Shown: piece after piece, positions 1-9,121 of the stretch
Position numbering within the stretch: the first letter of the stretch is position 1
How the letters are laid out: each line of letters opens with the position of its first letter
Notes under the pieces: model-generated
Seen by the model: only the letters and a program-made list of their open reading frames with translations
What the model was told of the DNA's origin: nothing
Databases searched by the model: none
Translations under genes and position numbers: made by a program
DNA from: an uncultured Coriobacteriaceae bacterium
GTDB taxonomy: Bacteria; Actinomycetota; Coriobacteriia; Coriobacteriales; Atopobiaceae
Direction: 5' to 3'
NCBI GenBank assembly: GCA_947426865.1
Contig: CANEFS010000009.1
Location: forward strand, 1 to 41,634
DNA length: 41,634 nt

Positions 1-16
1 GGCTTTATAGCATGTA

Positions 17-60
17 AAAGATGTGCCCCTTCCAACTCGGGAGGGGTGCATCTTTATAGT
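17..60 (+). terminator. Intrinsic terminator of an upstream gene
   Basis: A 17-bp stem (17-33 paired with 39-55, with a few G-U wobbles) closes a 5-nt loop and is followed by a T-rich stretch. It probably ends a gene lying before the window and separates it from glgB. The bases from 61 to about 175 show nothing convincing. Confidence 0.75.
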
Positions 61-179
61 TTTGGTATTTCGAGTAGCCGAAGAGCGTAGCGTGGGCGCG
101 CTAACCCAAAGAAACGTAATCCCTAATAAATATTTACGCGGAAGGCGGTTTCTTTACAAAATTCTTACAAAAAATTACT

Positions 180-236
180 TTGAGCCCTACCTGCTCTTAT
201 TAAGCGATAATATAGAGGGGCAAAAGTTCAAAGGAG
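180..236 (+). promoter_or_regulatory. glgB leader: possible -10 and ribosome binding site
   Basis: A TAATAT/GATAAT hexamer lies at about 206-212, with only a poorly spaced TTGAGC at 180-185 as a -35 candidate, so the promoter is tentative. The AAAGGAG at 230-236 is a clear Shine-Dalgarno sequence 10 nt before the glgB ATG and fixes that start. Confidence 0.4.
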
Positions 237-246
237 ATTCCTTCTT

Positions 247-2481
247 ATGAGTTTATCGGAAGATGATTTATATCTATTGGCAAAGGGCGACTGGTTCCAA
301 AGCTGGAAGAAAATGGGCGCCCATCCTGAAATTCACAACAAGAAAAAGGGATACGAATTCTGTCTTTGGTGTCCTGACGTACTGAGCGTTAGTGTTGTGG
401 GAGACTTTAACGACTGGAAGCCCGAGGCAAATCCGCTCAAAGAAACCAAGACAGGCGGCGTTTGGGAGGGCTTTGTCGAGGGCGCTCGCGAAGGCGATCT
501 TTATAAATACTGTATTCATACTAAGTACGGTGATGCGCTTTATAAGGCTGACCCCTACGCTTTCTATGCTGAGAAATCCCCTGGAACCGCAAGCCGCTTG
601 GGCGATTTCGACGGTTTCATATGGCACGACGGACTCTGGATGGGGCGCCGCAAAAATACGAACCACATGAAGCGTCCGCTCAACATCTACGAGGTGCATT
701 TGGGATCCTGGAAGCGCCACGACGACGGCCGCGACGGCATCGGAGAGGGTGAAGGGGGCGGCTCTTACCTCACCTATCAAGAGCTTTCAGTGGAGCTCGT
801 AAACTACGTAAAGGAAATGGGTTACACGCACATCGAGCTCATGCCCATTATGGAACACCCCTTCGACGGTTCGTGGGGCTATCAGATGACGGGTTATTTT
901 GCGCCCACCTCGCGCTTTGGAAGCCCAACAGATTTCATGGGCTTCATCGACGCCTGTCACCAGGCTGACATCGGCGTGATTCTCGACTGGGTACCGGGCG
1001 GTTTCTGTAAAGACGCTCAAGGCTTGGCGCGCTTTAACGGAACCCAGCTCTACGAACAAGATGAGCACCCGCAATGGGGTACACTGAAGTTCAATTTTGA
1101 CCTGGGCGAGGTGCGATCCTTCCTCATCTCTAACCTGCTCTTTTGGCTGGAAAACTACCATGCTGACGGCATCAGAATCGATGGCGTCACAAGCATGCTC
1201 TATCTCAATTTTGGCATTGATGATCCTGCGCAAAAGAAGTTCAACAAGGACGGCACTGAGGAGGATTACAGCGCAATCGACTTCATCCGTCGCATGAACG
1301 AGACGGTGGCCAAGTATTACTCAGACGTCATGCTCATCGCCGAGGAGTCGACCGCTTGGCCGCTCGTCACGCGTCCGCCCGAAGTAGGTGGCCTGGGCTT
1401 TCACTACAAGTGGGACATGGGCTGGATGAACGACACGCTTAATTATTGCAAGACGGATTTTCCTTGGCGCCCCGGCAATCACAATCTCTTGACCTTCTCA
1501 ATGATGTACGCCTTCGCCGAGAACTACATCCTGCCTCTCTCGCACGACGAGGTGGTTCATGGAAAAGCTTCCCTCATTCAGCGTATGCCGGGCGATTGGT
1601 GGCGCCAGTTCGCCGGAATGCGCGTGCTTGCTCTCTACCAGATGACGCACACCGGCGCTAAGTTAAATTTTATGGGCAATGAGTTCGCACAATTCATCGA
1701 GTGGCGCTACTACGAGGGTCTGCAGTGGTTCCTTTTGAACGATTTCGAGACGCACCGCAACTATCAGGCCTACGTCAAAGCCTTGAACCATCTTTTTAAA
1801 GCCGAGAAAGGCCTCTGGCAGAATAGTTATGAGGAGGGCGGCTTCGAGTGGATTGATGCCGACGATGCTGCTCAGTCAATTATCACCTACGTTCGCCACG
1901 GCGAGCGACCGGTGGACGATTGCATTGTCGTTTTGAATTTCGACCCTGCAGCGCACGAAAACTTCCGCATTGGTGTTCCTCGCGAGGGCAACTACAAAGA
2001 GATCTTCAACAGCGACGCGACCGAGTTCGGTGGCTCCGGCGTTACGAACGTGGGCATTATGGTCTCGACCCCCGAGCCCTGGAACGGCCGCGAGAACTCC
2101 ATTGTTGTCCGCATTCCGCCTCTTGGTGGCATGGTTTTGCGTAGGAAGGGCTCCTCGAGCTTCCATCCTGCCAAGAAAAAGCCCGGCCCCAAAGTTGGCT
2201 CTAAGCGAGTGTCTAAGGTTCCGGCCGAGAAGAGCGCCTCGGAGAAGAGGGGCGCTGTGAAGAAGACGCCTGCTAAAAGCAACGCTATGCCCGAAAAGAA
2301 GGCAGCACCCGCGAAGAAAGCTGCGCCCGCAAAGAAGGCAGCACCCGCGAAGAAAGCTGCGCCCGTGAAAGCTGCGAAGCCAGCCGCGAAAAAGGCGCCC
2401 ATCGCAAAAAGGGCAACAAAAGCAACAGCCACCTCTAAGGCAATGGCGAAAAAAGCCAAAGTCACAAAAAAGAAAAAATAA
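247..2481 (+). CDS. glgB: 1,4-alpha-glucan branching enzyme GlgB with a Lys/Ala-rich tail
   Basis: GlgB cuts alpha-1,4 glucan chains and rejoins them through alpha-1,6 bonds, creating glycogen branches in the cytoplasm. An N-terminal CBM48-like region (about 30-110) precedes a GH13 barrel. The predicted nucleophile is D312 (GIRID), the acid/base E366 (LIAEES) and the third carboxylate D434 (LSHDEV). The region-I motif reads DWVPGGF at 247-253 where E. coli has DWVPGHF, so the usual histidine is glycine. After the beta-domain ends near residue 635, about 109 residues are almost entirely Lys, Ala, Pro, Ser and Thr with KKAAPA repeats, like histone H1 tails; the family normally ends without this. 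It is the first gene of a tightly packed glycogen operon, 44 nt before glgP. The assignment is secure and the tail's function unknown. Confidence 0.96.
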   Translation: MSLSEDDLYLLAKGDWFQSWKKMGAHPEIHNKKKGYEFCLWCPDVLSVSVVGDFNDWKPEANPLKETKTGGVWEGFVEGAREGDLYKYCIHTKYGDALYKADPYAFYAEKSPGTASRLGDFDGFIWHDGLWMGRRKNTNHMKRPLNIYEVHLGSWKRHDDGRDGIGEGEGGGSYLTYQELSVELVNYVKEMGYTHIELMPIMEHPFDGSWGYQMTGYFAPTSRFGSPTDFMGFIDACHQADIGVILDWVPGGFCKDAQGLARFNGTQLYEQDEHPQWGTLKFNFDLGEVRSFLISNLLFWLENYHADGIRIDGVTSMLYLNFGIDDPAQKKFNKDGTEEDYSAIDFIRRMNETVAKYYSDVMLIAEESTAWPLVTRPPEVGGLGFHYKWDMGWMNDTLNYCKTDFPWRPGNHNLLTFSMMYAFAENYILPLSHDEVVHGKASLIQRMPGDWWRQFAGMRVLALYQMTHTGAKLNFMGNEFAQFIEWRYYEGLQWFLLNDFETHRNYQAYVKALNHLFKAEKGLWQNSYEEGGFEWIDADDAAQSIITYVRHGERPVDDCIVVLNFDPAAHENFRIGVPREGNYKEIFNSDATEFGGSGVTNVGIMVSTPEPWNGRENSIVVRIPPLGGMVLRRKGSSSFHPAKKKPGPKVGSKRVSKVPAEKSASEKRGAVKKTPAKSNAMPEKKAAPAKKAAPAKKAAPAKKAAPVKAAKPAAKKAPIAKRATKATATSKAMAKKAKVTKKKK
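2296..2367 (+). repeat. 36-nt tandem repeat in the glgB tail
   Basis: Two adjacent 36-nt copies, nearly identical at the DNA level (starting at 2296 and 2332), each encode two KKAAPA units. The DNA identity suggests recent in-frame expansion. Confidence 0.85.
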
Positions 2482-2525
2482 TTTTTAAGAAAAATTACAT
2501 CGGATTTTATCAGGAGTTTTAGCAC

Positions 2526-5000
2526 ATGATAAAGGATATGTTTCGTACCAAAAATAACTTTATCAAAGCATATAGGGCAATGGTTGCTTCTCAGGAGGGA
2601 AAGGATTTCGAAAAAGCAGACGATTACGAGCGCTTCGATGCTCTCTGCAAATTAATTGCTGACAGAGCGCGCGCGGTCCACGTTGGAAACGACGAAACCA
2701 TCGCTCACGAAAACAAAAAGCGCATTTTTTACTTCTCGTTGGAGTTTCTTATCGGCCCTCTTCTTGAAAATTATCTTCTGAACATCGGCGCTCTCGACAT
2801 GGTCCAGAAAGCACTCGTAGAAATGGGAACCAGTCTTGAAAAACTTTCCGCGTGCGAAGCCGACCCTGGCCTTGGCAACGGCGGCCTGGGTCGTCTCGCC
2901 GCGTGTTTTCTCGACTCGATGGCCGCCCTTGGAATCGCTGGCTACGGAAACGGCATGCGTTACCGCTACGGTCTTTTTCGCCAAGTTATTAAGGACGGCA
3001 AGCAAGTTGAGGAGACTGACAACTGGCTTGAGCATGGCTATCCTTGGGAGGTGAAGCGCCCCGAGTCCTCGGTTGAAGTGACGTTTGGCGGCGAGATTCA
3101 CACGCACGAAGAAGACGGCAAAATCATGTACGAAACGGTTGGCGGTCAGAAGGTAAACGCTGTTCCCTACGATATCCCTGTGGTGGGATACGGCGCCAAT
3201 ACCGTGAATAAGCTGCGCATTTGGTCGGCAGAGCCGGTGGAGGAAGCGTTCGACCTGAACGCTTTTAACGACGGCGACTACGCCAAGGCGTCGAAGTTCA
3301 GAACGGACGTCGAGGCAATCTCGACTATTCTGTATCCCAACGACGCCGGCGAGCACGGGCGCCTCTTGCGCTTGAAGCAGGAGTACCTCTTTGTATCCGC
3401 GGGCATCGGCTCGATTCTTCGCACTTTTAAACGCGAGAACGGCGACAAGGCTTGGAAGAAATTCCCCAAGCTCATCGCCATCCACACGAACGACACGCAT
3501 CCGGCCATGGCAGGACCTGAACTCATTCGCCGCCTGATTGACGACGAGGGTCTCAGCTGGGATGAGGCGTGGGATATTACCACTAAGACCCTTTCCTACA
3601 CGAACCACACCGTCCTCCCCGAGGCGCTTGAGAAGTGGCCCATCGAAACTTTCCGCCATCTCCTGCCCCGCGTCTACATGTACATAGAAGAGATTGACCG
3701 CCGCTACCGCGAGCAGTTCCAAAAAGAGCATCCCGATCGCATGGATCTTCTCGCAAACACGGCGATTCTCTGGGACGGTATGGTGCGCATGGCGAACCTG
3801 TCGATTATCTGCTCGCACTCGGTGAACGGCGTCGCCAAGATTCACACCGACATTCTCGAGCGCGAAGTTCTGAAGGACTTTTACGAGCTCACGCCCAAGA
3901 AATTTAATAACAAGACGAACGGCATTTCCTTCCGCCGCTTCCTGGGTAACGCCAATCCTTCCTACTCGAAGCTCATTACGGATGCGATTGGCGACGGCTG
4001 GTTGCAAGACGCCTCCGAGCTTTCCAAGCTGAAAAAGTTCGAGAAAAATGAGCTCTTCCTCGATGGCATGACCGAGTCCAAGCGCCTTAACAAGGAGCGT
4101 CTCGCTCGCTACATTGCCGAGAAAACAGGCGTTGAGTTGGATACCACTTCGCTCTTTGACGTTCAGGTGAAACGCTTCCACGCCTATAAGCGACAGCTCC
4201 TCAATATATTCAAGGTGATGGATATATACAATCGCCTCCTGGCCGATTCGCACTATCATCCGCAGCCCACGAGCTTTATTTTCTCGGGAAAGGCGGCGCA
4301 ATCCTACGTCTACGCGAAGGAAGTCATCCGCCTTATCAACTCCGTCGCCGAAGTAGTCAACAACGACGAGCGCGTGAACGACATTATTAAAGTGGCGTTC
4401 GTGCCAAACTTTTCCGTCTCCAACGCCGAGGTCATCTATCCGGCAGCAGAGATTTCCGAGCAAATCTCGACGGCAGGCATGGAAGCTTCCGGAACGTCCA
4501 ACATGAAGCTCATGGCTAACGGAGCGATAACGCTGGGCACGCTTGACGGCGCCAACGTGGAGATTGCCAAGCTTGCCGGCAAAGAAAACATCAAGATTTT
4601 TGGTCTTACGGTTGACGAGGTTGAGGCCATCAAGCGCGACGGCGGCTACCTTGCATGGGACGAGTATAACGCTGATAAAGAGCGCTTGGGCCGCGTCGTT
4701 GATGAGCTTGTGGACGGAACGTTTAGTCATCTCTCGGGTGACTTCAGTATGATCCACGACGTCCTCATGCATCAAAACGACGCTGATTTCGTCATCAAAG
4801 ATTTCCGCTCCTACGTTGATGCGTGGGATGATCTGACGCAACTCTACGAAGACCAGCGTAAGTGGAACCAAATTGCCCTGGCAAATACGACCGCTTCCGG
4901 ATACTTCAGCAGTGACCGCACTATTAAAGAGTATGCTAAAGACATCTGGCACGTAAAAATAGATGAGACAACGAAGGCAAAAACAAGAAAACGTTCGTAA
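2526..5000 (+). CDS. glgP: Glycogen/maltodextrin phosphorylase
   Basis: GlgP is a PLP-dependent GT35 enzyme that releases glucose-1-phosphate from non-reducing ends of glycogen. At 824 residues it has the usual length. The early block [18 protein letters not shown] is typical of the family, and the PLP-binding lysine is K661 in GTSNMK, followed by [23 protein letters not shown] ribosome site precedes the ATG at 2526. The C-terminus is short and basic (KTRKRS), a weak echo of the GlgB tail. Its place between branching and synthesis genes suggests that storage and breakdown are transcribed together. Confidence 0.96.
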   Translation: MIKDMFRTKNNFIKAYRAMVASQEGKDFEKADDYERFDALCKLIADRARAVHVGNDETIAHENKKRIFYFSLEFLIGPLLENYLLNIGALDMVQKALVEMGTSLEKLSACEADPGLGNGGLGRLAACFLDSMAALGIAGYGNGMRYRYGLFRQVIKDGKQVEETDNWLEHGYPWEVKRPESSVEVTFGGEIHTHEEDGKIMYETVGGQKVNAVPYDIPVVGYGANTVNKLRIWSAEPVEEAFDLNAFNDGDYAKASKFRTDVEAISTILYPNDAGEHGRLLRLKQEYLFVSAGIGSILRTFKRENGDKAWKKFPKLIAIHTNDTHPAMAGPELIRRLIDDEGLSWDEAWDITTKTLSYTNHTVLPEALEKWPIETFRHLLPRVYMYIEEIDRRYREQFQKEHPDRMDLLANTAILWDGMVRMANLSIICSHSVNGVAKIHTDILEREVLKDFYELTPKKFNNKTNGISFRRFLGNANPSYSKLITDAIGDGWLQDASELSKLKKFEKNELFLDGMTESKRLNKERLARYIAEKTGVELDTTSLFDVQVKRFHAYKRQLLNIFKVMDIYNRLLADSHYHPQPTSFIFSGKAAQSYVYAKEVIRLINSVAEVVNNDERVNDIIKVAFVPNFSVSNAEVIYPAAEISEQISTAGMEASGTSNMKLMANGAITLGTLDGANVEIAKLAGKENIKIFGLTVDEVEAIKRDGGYLAWDEYNADKERLGRVVDELVDGTFSHLSGDFSMIHDVLMHQNDADFVIKDFRSYVDAWDDLTQLYEDQRKWNQIALANTTASGYFSSDRTIKEYAKDIWHVKIDETTKAKTRKRS

Positions 5001-5041
5001 GGCTTAAAAAGAAAAGCAACCACGGCAAAAGAAAGGCGAGT

Positions 5042-6286
5042 ATGGCAAAGAAGGAGTGTGTGGCAATGCTTCTGGCGGGCGGTCAAGGATCGCGCCTTTT
5101 GGCATTGACGAAAAACGTTGCTAAACCAGCAGTTGCTTTTGGAGGCAAATTCCGCATTATCGATTTCGCCCTTTCTAACTGCGCAAACTCGGGCATCAAT
5201 ACGGTCGGCGTCCTGACACAGTATCGTCCCTACGTTCTCCACAGCTACATCGGAACGGGTGCGGCGTGGAATCTCGACGAGGATGACGGCGGCGTCTCTA
5301 TTTTGCCTCCCTACGAGACGGAGTCGGGCGGTTCCTGGTATGCGGGAACAGCAGATGCGATTTACCGCAACCTCGACTACATTCTCCAGAACGACCCCGA
5401 ATACGTTCTCATCCTCTCCGGCGACCACCTCTACAACATGGACTACGCCAAGATGCTTGCGGCCCACAAGAAAAATAACGCGGATTTGACCGTTTCCGTA
5501 ATGCCGGTCGACTGGTCGGAGGCTTCGCGCTTTGGCATTATCACAAAAGCCAATGACGACGCGATTCTCAAATTTTCCGAGAAGCCCAAAGAGCCCGATT
5601 CAAACTTGGCCAGCATGGGCATCTATATTTTCTCGTCCAAGGAATTGATTGCCGCGCTTCGAAAAGACGCGAAGGACGAGAAGAGCTCGCACGACTTTGG
5701 CAAAAATATCATCCCCGACATGCTCGCACATAAGAAGCGCCTGTTCTGCTTCGAGTTCAACGGCTTCTGGCGCGACGTCGGAACAATCTCTTCTTATTTC
5801 GAGACAAACATGGCTCTTCTCGGCGAGAATCCGGAGTTCAACCTCTACGCCGACGATGCGCCGATTATGAGTAACGCCCCCACGACTCCCTCGCAGCTAA
5901 TTGGTGAGAAGGCGCGCATTGAGAATGCCATCGTCGCAAACGGCGTGCGCATCTACGGTGACGTGGAGAACGCTATCATCTCTACGGCTGCCTACGTCGC
6001 GGAAAATGCCGAGGTCAAAGACTCGATTTTGCTGCCCAACTCGTGCGTGTGGGAAGGCGCGATTGTCCACAACACTATCCTGGGCGAGCGCTCCGTCATC
6101 GACCCCGGCCTTGTGGTGGGCTCCGATTCTGACGAGACGACGGTTATTGGAAACGACGTCATCGTCGACAAAGAGTATTTAGAGAAACTTATTGCTGATG
6201 GAAAAGCGCCGCGTCCCTCTTCGTATAAGAAAGCGAAGAGCACCATCAAGAAAGCGGTGGCTCAGAAGGGAGGTGGTCAGAAATGA
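5042..6286 (+). CDS. glgC: Glucose-1-phosphate adenylyltransferase, catalytic subunit GlgC
   Basis: GlgC makes ADP-glucose from ATP and glucose-1-phosphate, the committed step of glycogen synthesis. The nucleotidyltransferase signature [14 protein letters not shown] is followed by [16 protein letters not shown], then [12 protein letters not shown] and [11 protein letters not shown], and the C-terminal half is a left-handed beta-helix-like domain. The start is set by GAAAGGCGAG just before the ATG. The last residues are basic ([14 protein letters not shown]), a short version of the tails on the other glycogen enzymes. Its stop overlaps the glgD start (ATGA), so the two are probably translationally coupled and made in equal amounts for a mixed complex. 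Confidence 0.96.
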   Translation: MAKKECVAMLLAGGQGSRLLALTKNVAKPAVAFGGKFRIIDFALSNCANSGINTVGVLTQYRPYVLHSYIGTGAAWNLDEDDGGVSILPPYETESGGSWYAGTADAIYRNLDYILQNDPEYVLILSGDHLYNMDYAKMLAAHKKNNADLTVSVMPVDWSEASRFGIITKANDDAILKFSEKPKEPDSNLASMGIYIFSSKELIAALRKDAKDEKSSHDFGKNIIPDMLAHKKRLFCFEFNGFWRDVGTISSYFETNMALLGENPEFNLYADDAPIMSNAPTTPSQLIGEKARIENAIVANGVRIYGDVENAIISTAAYVAENAEVKDSILLPNSCVWEGAIVHNTILGERSVIDPGLVVGSDSDETTVIGNDVIVDKEYLEKLIADGKAPRPSSYKKAKSTIKKAVAQKGGGQK

Positions 6287-7410
6287 AGCATATCGTAGGA
6301 CTTTTGACCACTAATTATCTGTCGACCTCTCAATCTGAAATTACCAGCCGTCGCCCGCTGGCAGCCCTTCCTGTGTTGGGCCGTTATCGCATGCTTGATT
6401 TCGCCCTGTCAAATATGGTGAACGCTGGCATCAAAACAGTCGGCATGATTTTGCCGCTTAACTATCGCTCCATCGTCGATCACGTCAAGTCCGGTAAAGA
6501 CTGGGCACTCGATCGCAAGCACGCCGGTCTTTTCTATCTGCCGGGTACGCCTTATGGTTTGGCGCGCCGTGGCGACGGGCGTTTCTTGCTGCGCGATTTT
6601 CTCGACAACCGAGCCTTTCTTGACCGCGAGCGCGACAGTTACGTCGTGGTTTCCGGCGGCTCAATTATCTACAACATGGACTATCTGCCGCTCGTCGAAG
6701 AGCACATAAAGTCCGGAGCCGACATCACGGTGGTGACGAAACCGGCTACGATGGAAACCTCCGGCCTCATCAGTTTTTCGATTAGCGAGGACGGTTGCGT
6801 CAAGGATTATAAGAAGGGTACGAAGCCGGGCGACACGGCGTTTTTGGATACGTTCGTGGTCTCAGCCGAGAAGTTCCTGGAGCTGCTTGATCTCTATCAA
6901 GCCCTTGACCACCTCGATCTTTTCGAGGCTATTGCTTCCGAGAAAACCCTCGTTTCTGTCCAGGCCTTCGAATACGATGGACCGGCATTTCCGGTGTTCT
7001 CGCTGCAAGAGCTCTACAGCATCTCGATGGCTCTTCTGAACCCCGAGCTCTCCGGCCTGCTTTTCGATTGGGCGCGCCCAATTCACACGAAGGCACACGA
7101 CAATCCTTCGGCGAAGTACGAGCCGGGTGCGAAGACTTCCTACGCCATGGTTTCCGGTGGCTCGATTGTGGCAGGAACGGTTGAGAATTCAATTCTTGGT
7201 CGTCACGTTGTCGTGGAGCCGGGCGCTGTCGTGAAGAACTCCATCATTTTCGAGAACTGCATCGTGAAAAAAGGTGCGAAGCTGGACCATGTCATCGTCG
7301 ATAAGAACAATATCATCCCCGAGAAGACCGAACTAAAAGGCACGCGTGAGCATCTTGCGATAAAAGAGAAGCAGATGCGTCCTCCTAAGGCCTCAGAGTT
7401 CGTGTTTTAA
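6283..7410 (+). CDS. glgD: GlgD, regulatory subunit of ADP-glucose pyrophosphorylase
   Basis: GlgD is a GlgC homologue that pairs with GlgC and raises its activity, known mainly from Firmicutes and relatives. It keeps the fold ([32 protein letters not shown]-terminal beta-helix) but lacks the GGxGxRL nucleotide loop near the N-terminus, so it is probably not catalytic alone. The ATG overlaps the glgC stop by 4 nt, and GGGAGG upstream serves as its ribosome site. At 375 residues it has the usual length. GlgD supports a host outside the classical high-GC Actinobacteria. Confidence 0.94.
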   Translation: MKHIVGLLTTNYLSTSQSEITSRRPLAALPVLGRYRMLDFALSNMVNAGIKTVGMILPLNYRSIVDHVKSGKDWALDRKHAGLFYLPGTPYGLARRGDGRFLLRDFLDNRAFLDRERDSYVVVSGGSIIYNMDYLPLVEEHIKSGADITVVTKPATMETSGLISFSISEDGCVKDYKKGTKPGDTAFLDTFVVSAEKFLELLDLYQALDHLDLFEAIASEKTLVSVQAFEYDGPAFPVFSLQELYSISMALLNPELSGLLFDWARPIHTKAHDNPSAKYEPGAKTSYAMVSGGSIVAGTVENSILGRHVVVEPGAVVKNSIIFENCIVKKGAKLDHVIVDKNNIIPEKTELKGTREHLAIKEKQMRPPKASEFVF

Positions 7411-7462
7411 TATGAAAGAAAATAATTATTTGAAAAAATAATAGAGGGTCTGAGGTCGTGCG

Positions 7463-8944
7463 ATGGCTCAGAAGCGGTTAGATCTTAATGTTGTTTTTGC
7501 CTCGGCAGAGGGTGCGCCATTTTCTAAATCCGGTGGATTGGGAGATGTCGCAGGATCTTTGCCCAAGGCCCTTGCCGCCTGCGGCGCGCGCGTCGTCGTG
7601 ATGCTTCCTTACTACAAAAAAACGGCTGACCAGTTTGGTCATGAGATTGAAGACTGGGGAAGCTTCTACGTCAGCCTGGGTTGGCGAAACGAATACTGCG
7701 GACTCAAGCATGTGAAGCGCGGCGATGTTGATTTCATCTTTCTCGACAACGAACACTACTTTAATCGTGACGACTTCTACGGCTTTTTCGACGACGGAGA
7801 GCGCTTCGCGTACTTCGCTAAAGCCGTGACTGAGTCGCTTCAATACTTGCCTCAATACCTTCCAGATTTTCACTGTGACGTTCTTCATTGCAACGACTGG
7901 CAAACCGCCCTTTCTCCCGTTTTCCTGCGAGAGTTCTACCAAAACGTTCCGGGATACGAGAACGTCAAGACGGTTTTTTCCGTTCATAATGTGAAGTTTC
8001 AAGGTAAGTTTGGCGCCAAAGTTTTAAGCGACATTGCGGGCCTGGCAGGCATCCCTGCGGCCAACGACCAGCTTGCCGATGGCGTCGATACGATTAACTT
8101 TATGAAGGGGGCACTGCTCTACTCCGACCAAATCGCCACGGTGAGCCCCACCTACGCTGAAGAGCTGAAGACACCTTTCTACGGTGAGGGTCTCGATTGG
8201 ATTTTTAGAACACGCGCCAACAATCTTGAGGGCATCTTGAACGGCATCGATATTGAGGATTTTGATCCTGCCACCGACCCCTTCATCCCCGAAAACTATA
8301 CGAAGAAGAATCTGCGCCGCAAAGTTAAGGACAAAGAAGCCCTGCAAAAAGAGCTTGGACTTGAAGTGAACCCCACGCGTCCTTTAGTGGCGCTCGTGAG
8401 TCGCCTTACCAAGCAAAAAGGTATCGAGCTTTTGCAATACGGCATGGAGCGCCTCCTGGCGCGCTCCATTCAAATCGCCGTTTTGGGTACCGGCGACAAA
8501 GAGTTCGAAGATTCACTTCAATATTTCGCTTGGAAATATCCTGGCGCGATGAGTGCGAGAATCGACTTTGACCTTAAGCTTTCCAGGCGTATGTATGCAG
8601 GCGCGGACATGTTTTTGATGCCCAGCCTTTTCGAGCCGTGTGGCCTCGCGCAAATGATTTCGATGCGCTACGGAACACTTCCGGTGGTGCGCGAAACGGG
8701 AGGCTTGAAAGATTCGGTTGTTGCCTACAACAAATTCACTGGCGAGGGCGACGGCTTTTCGTTCACCAATTTCAACGGAGATGAGATGGTGAATTGTCTT
8801 TTAGAGGCCTCCGAGGTTTTCTGGACCGATCAGAAGGCTTGGAAGAAGCTTCAAGAGCATGCCATGGACAAGGATTTCTCTTGGAAGCAATCGGCCGAAA
8901 AATACATCGACATGTATCTTCGTCTCCATCCTGAGAAAAGATAG
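7463..8944 (+). CDS. glgA: Glycogen synthase (ADP-glucose, GT5)
   Basis: GlgA extends glycogen by transferring glucose from ADP-glucose to the 4-OH of the chain end. The N-terminal KSGGLGDV motif (KxGGL) binds the donor, HCNDWQT lies in the acceptor domain, and the C-terminal GT-B domain shows PSLFEPCGLAQ and the ETGGL(K)D motif. Length (493) is usual. Unlike its neighbours it has no Lys-rich tail, ending LRLHPEKR. The ribosome site is weak (GAGG 8-10 nt upstream). It is 52 nt from glgD; the gap has a small AT-rich hairpin (7424-7441, GAAA loop) too weak to call a terminator. Confidence 0.95.
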   Translation: MAQKRLDLNVVFASAEGAPFSKSGGLGDVAGSLPKALAACGARVVVMLPYYKKTADQFGHEIEDWGSFYVSLGWRNEYCGLKHVKRGDVDFIFLDNEHYFNRDDFYGFFDDGERFAYFAKAVTESLQYLPQYLPDFHCDVLHCNDWQTALSPVFLREFYQNVPGYENVKTVFSVHNVKFQGKFGAKVLSDIAGLAGIPAANDQLADGVDTINFMKGALLYSDQIATVSPTYAEELKTPFYGEGLDWIFRTRANNLEGILNGIDIEDFDPATDPFIPENYTKKNLRRKVKDKEALQKELGLEVNPTRPLVALVSRLTKQKGIELLQYGMERLLARSIQIAVLGTGDKEFEDSLQYFAWKYPGAMSARIDFDLKLSRRMYAGADMFLMPSLFEPCGLAQMISMRYGTLPVVRETGGLKDSVVAYNKFTGEGDGFSFTNFNGDEMVNCLLEASEVFWTDQKAWKKLQEHAMDKDFSWKQSAEKYIDMYLRLHPEKR

Positions 8945-9121
8945 ATACGAGCAGGTAGCATCCGCTAAAAGTTTTGCAAAAAATTATGGGTGCGCGCCTG
9001 CAGCGTTTTACATTTAAGAAAGTTTTAAGAAGACTTCATTAAGATTTCGATAAAGTTTCAGCAATTTGATGAGGTTTAAATAAGTTTTCAGCAATACGAA
9101 TCAGATTTATGAGAGGTTTTT
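8945..9121 (+). promoter_or_regulatory. AT-rich leader before the amylase-MalQ fusion
   Basis: This 177-nt gap is AT-rich and lacks a clear terminator, so glgA transcription may run through. It contains a TAGC-ATCC-GCTA mini-palindrome (about 8958-8969), imperfect AAG/TTT-rich repeats, and the motif AGTTTTCAGCAAT or AGTTTCAGCAAT twice, about 30 nt apart, which could be an operator. GAGAGG before 9122 is the ribosome site. No promoter can be named with confidence. Confidence 0.3.

Noticed and set aside
23-250. A 75-codon frame upstream of glgB
   Set aside because: It runs through the terminator and has no ribosome site or homology.
2652-4952. A 766-codon open frame antisense to glgP, and similar long antisense frames opposite hydA and the flavoprotein
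   Set aside because: They mirror the codon bias of strongly coding genes, have no recognisable domains and no ribosome sites.
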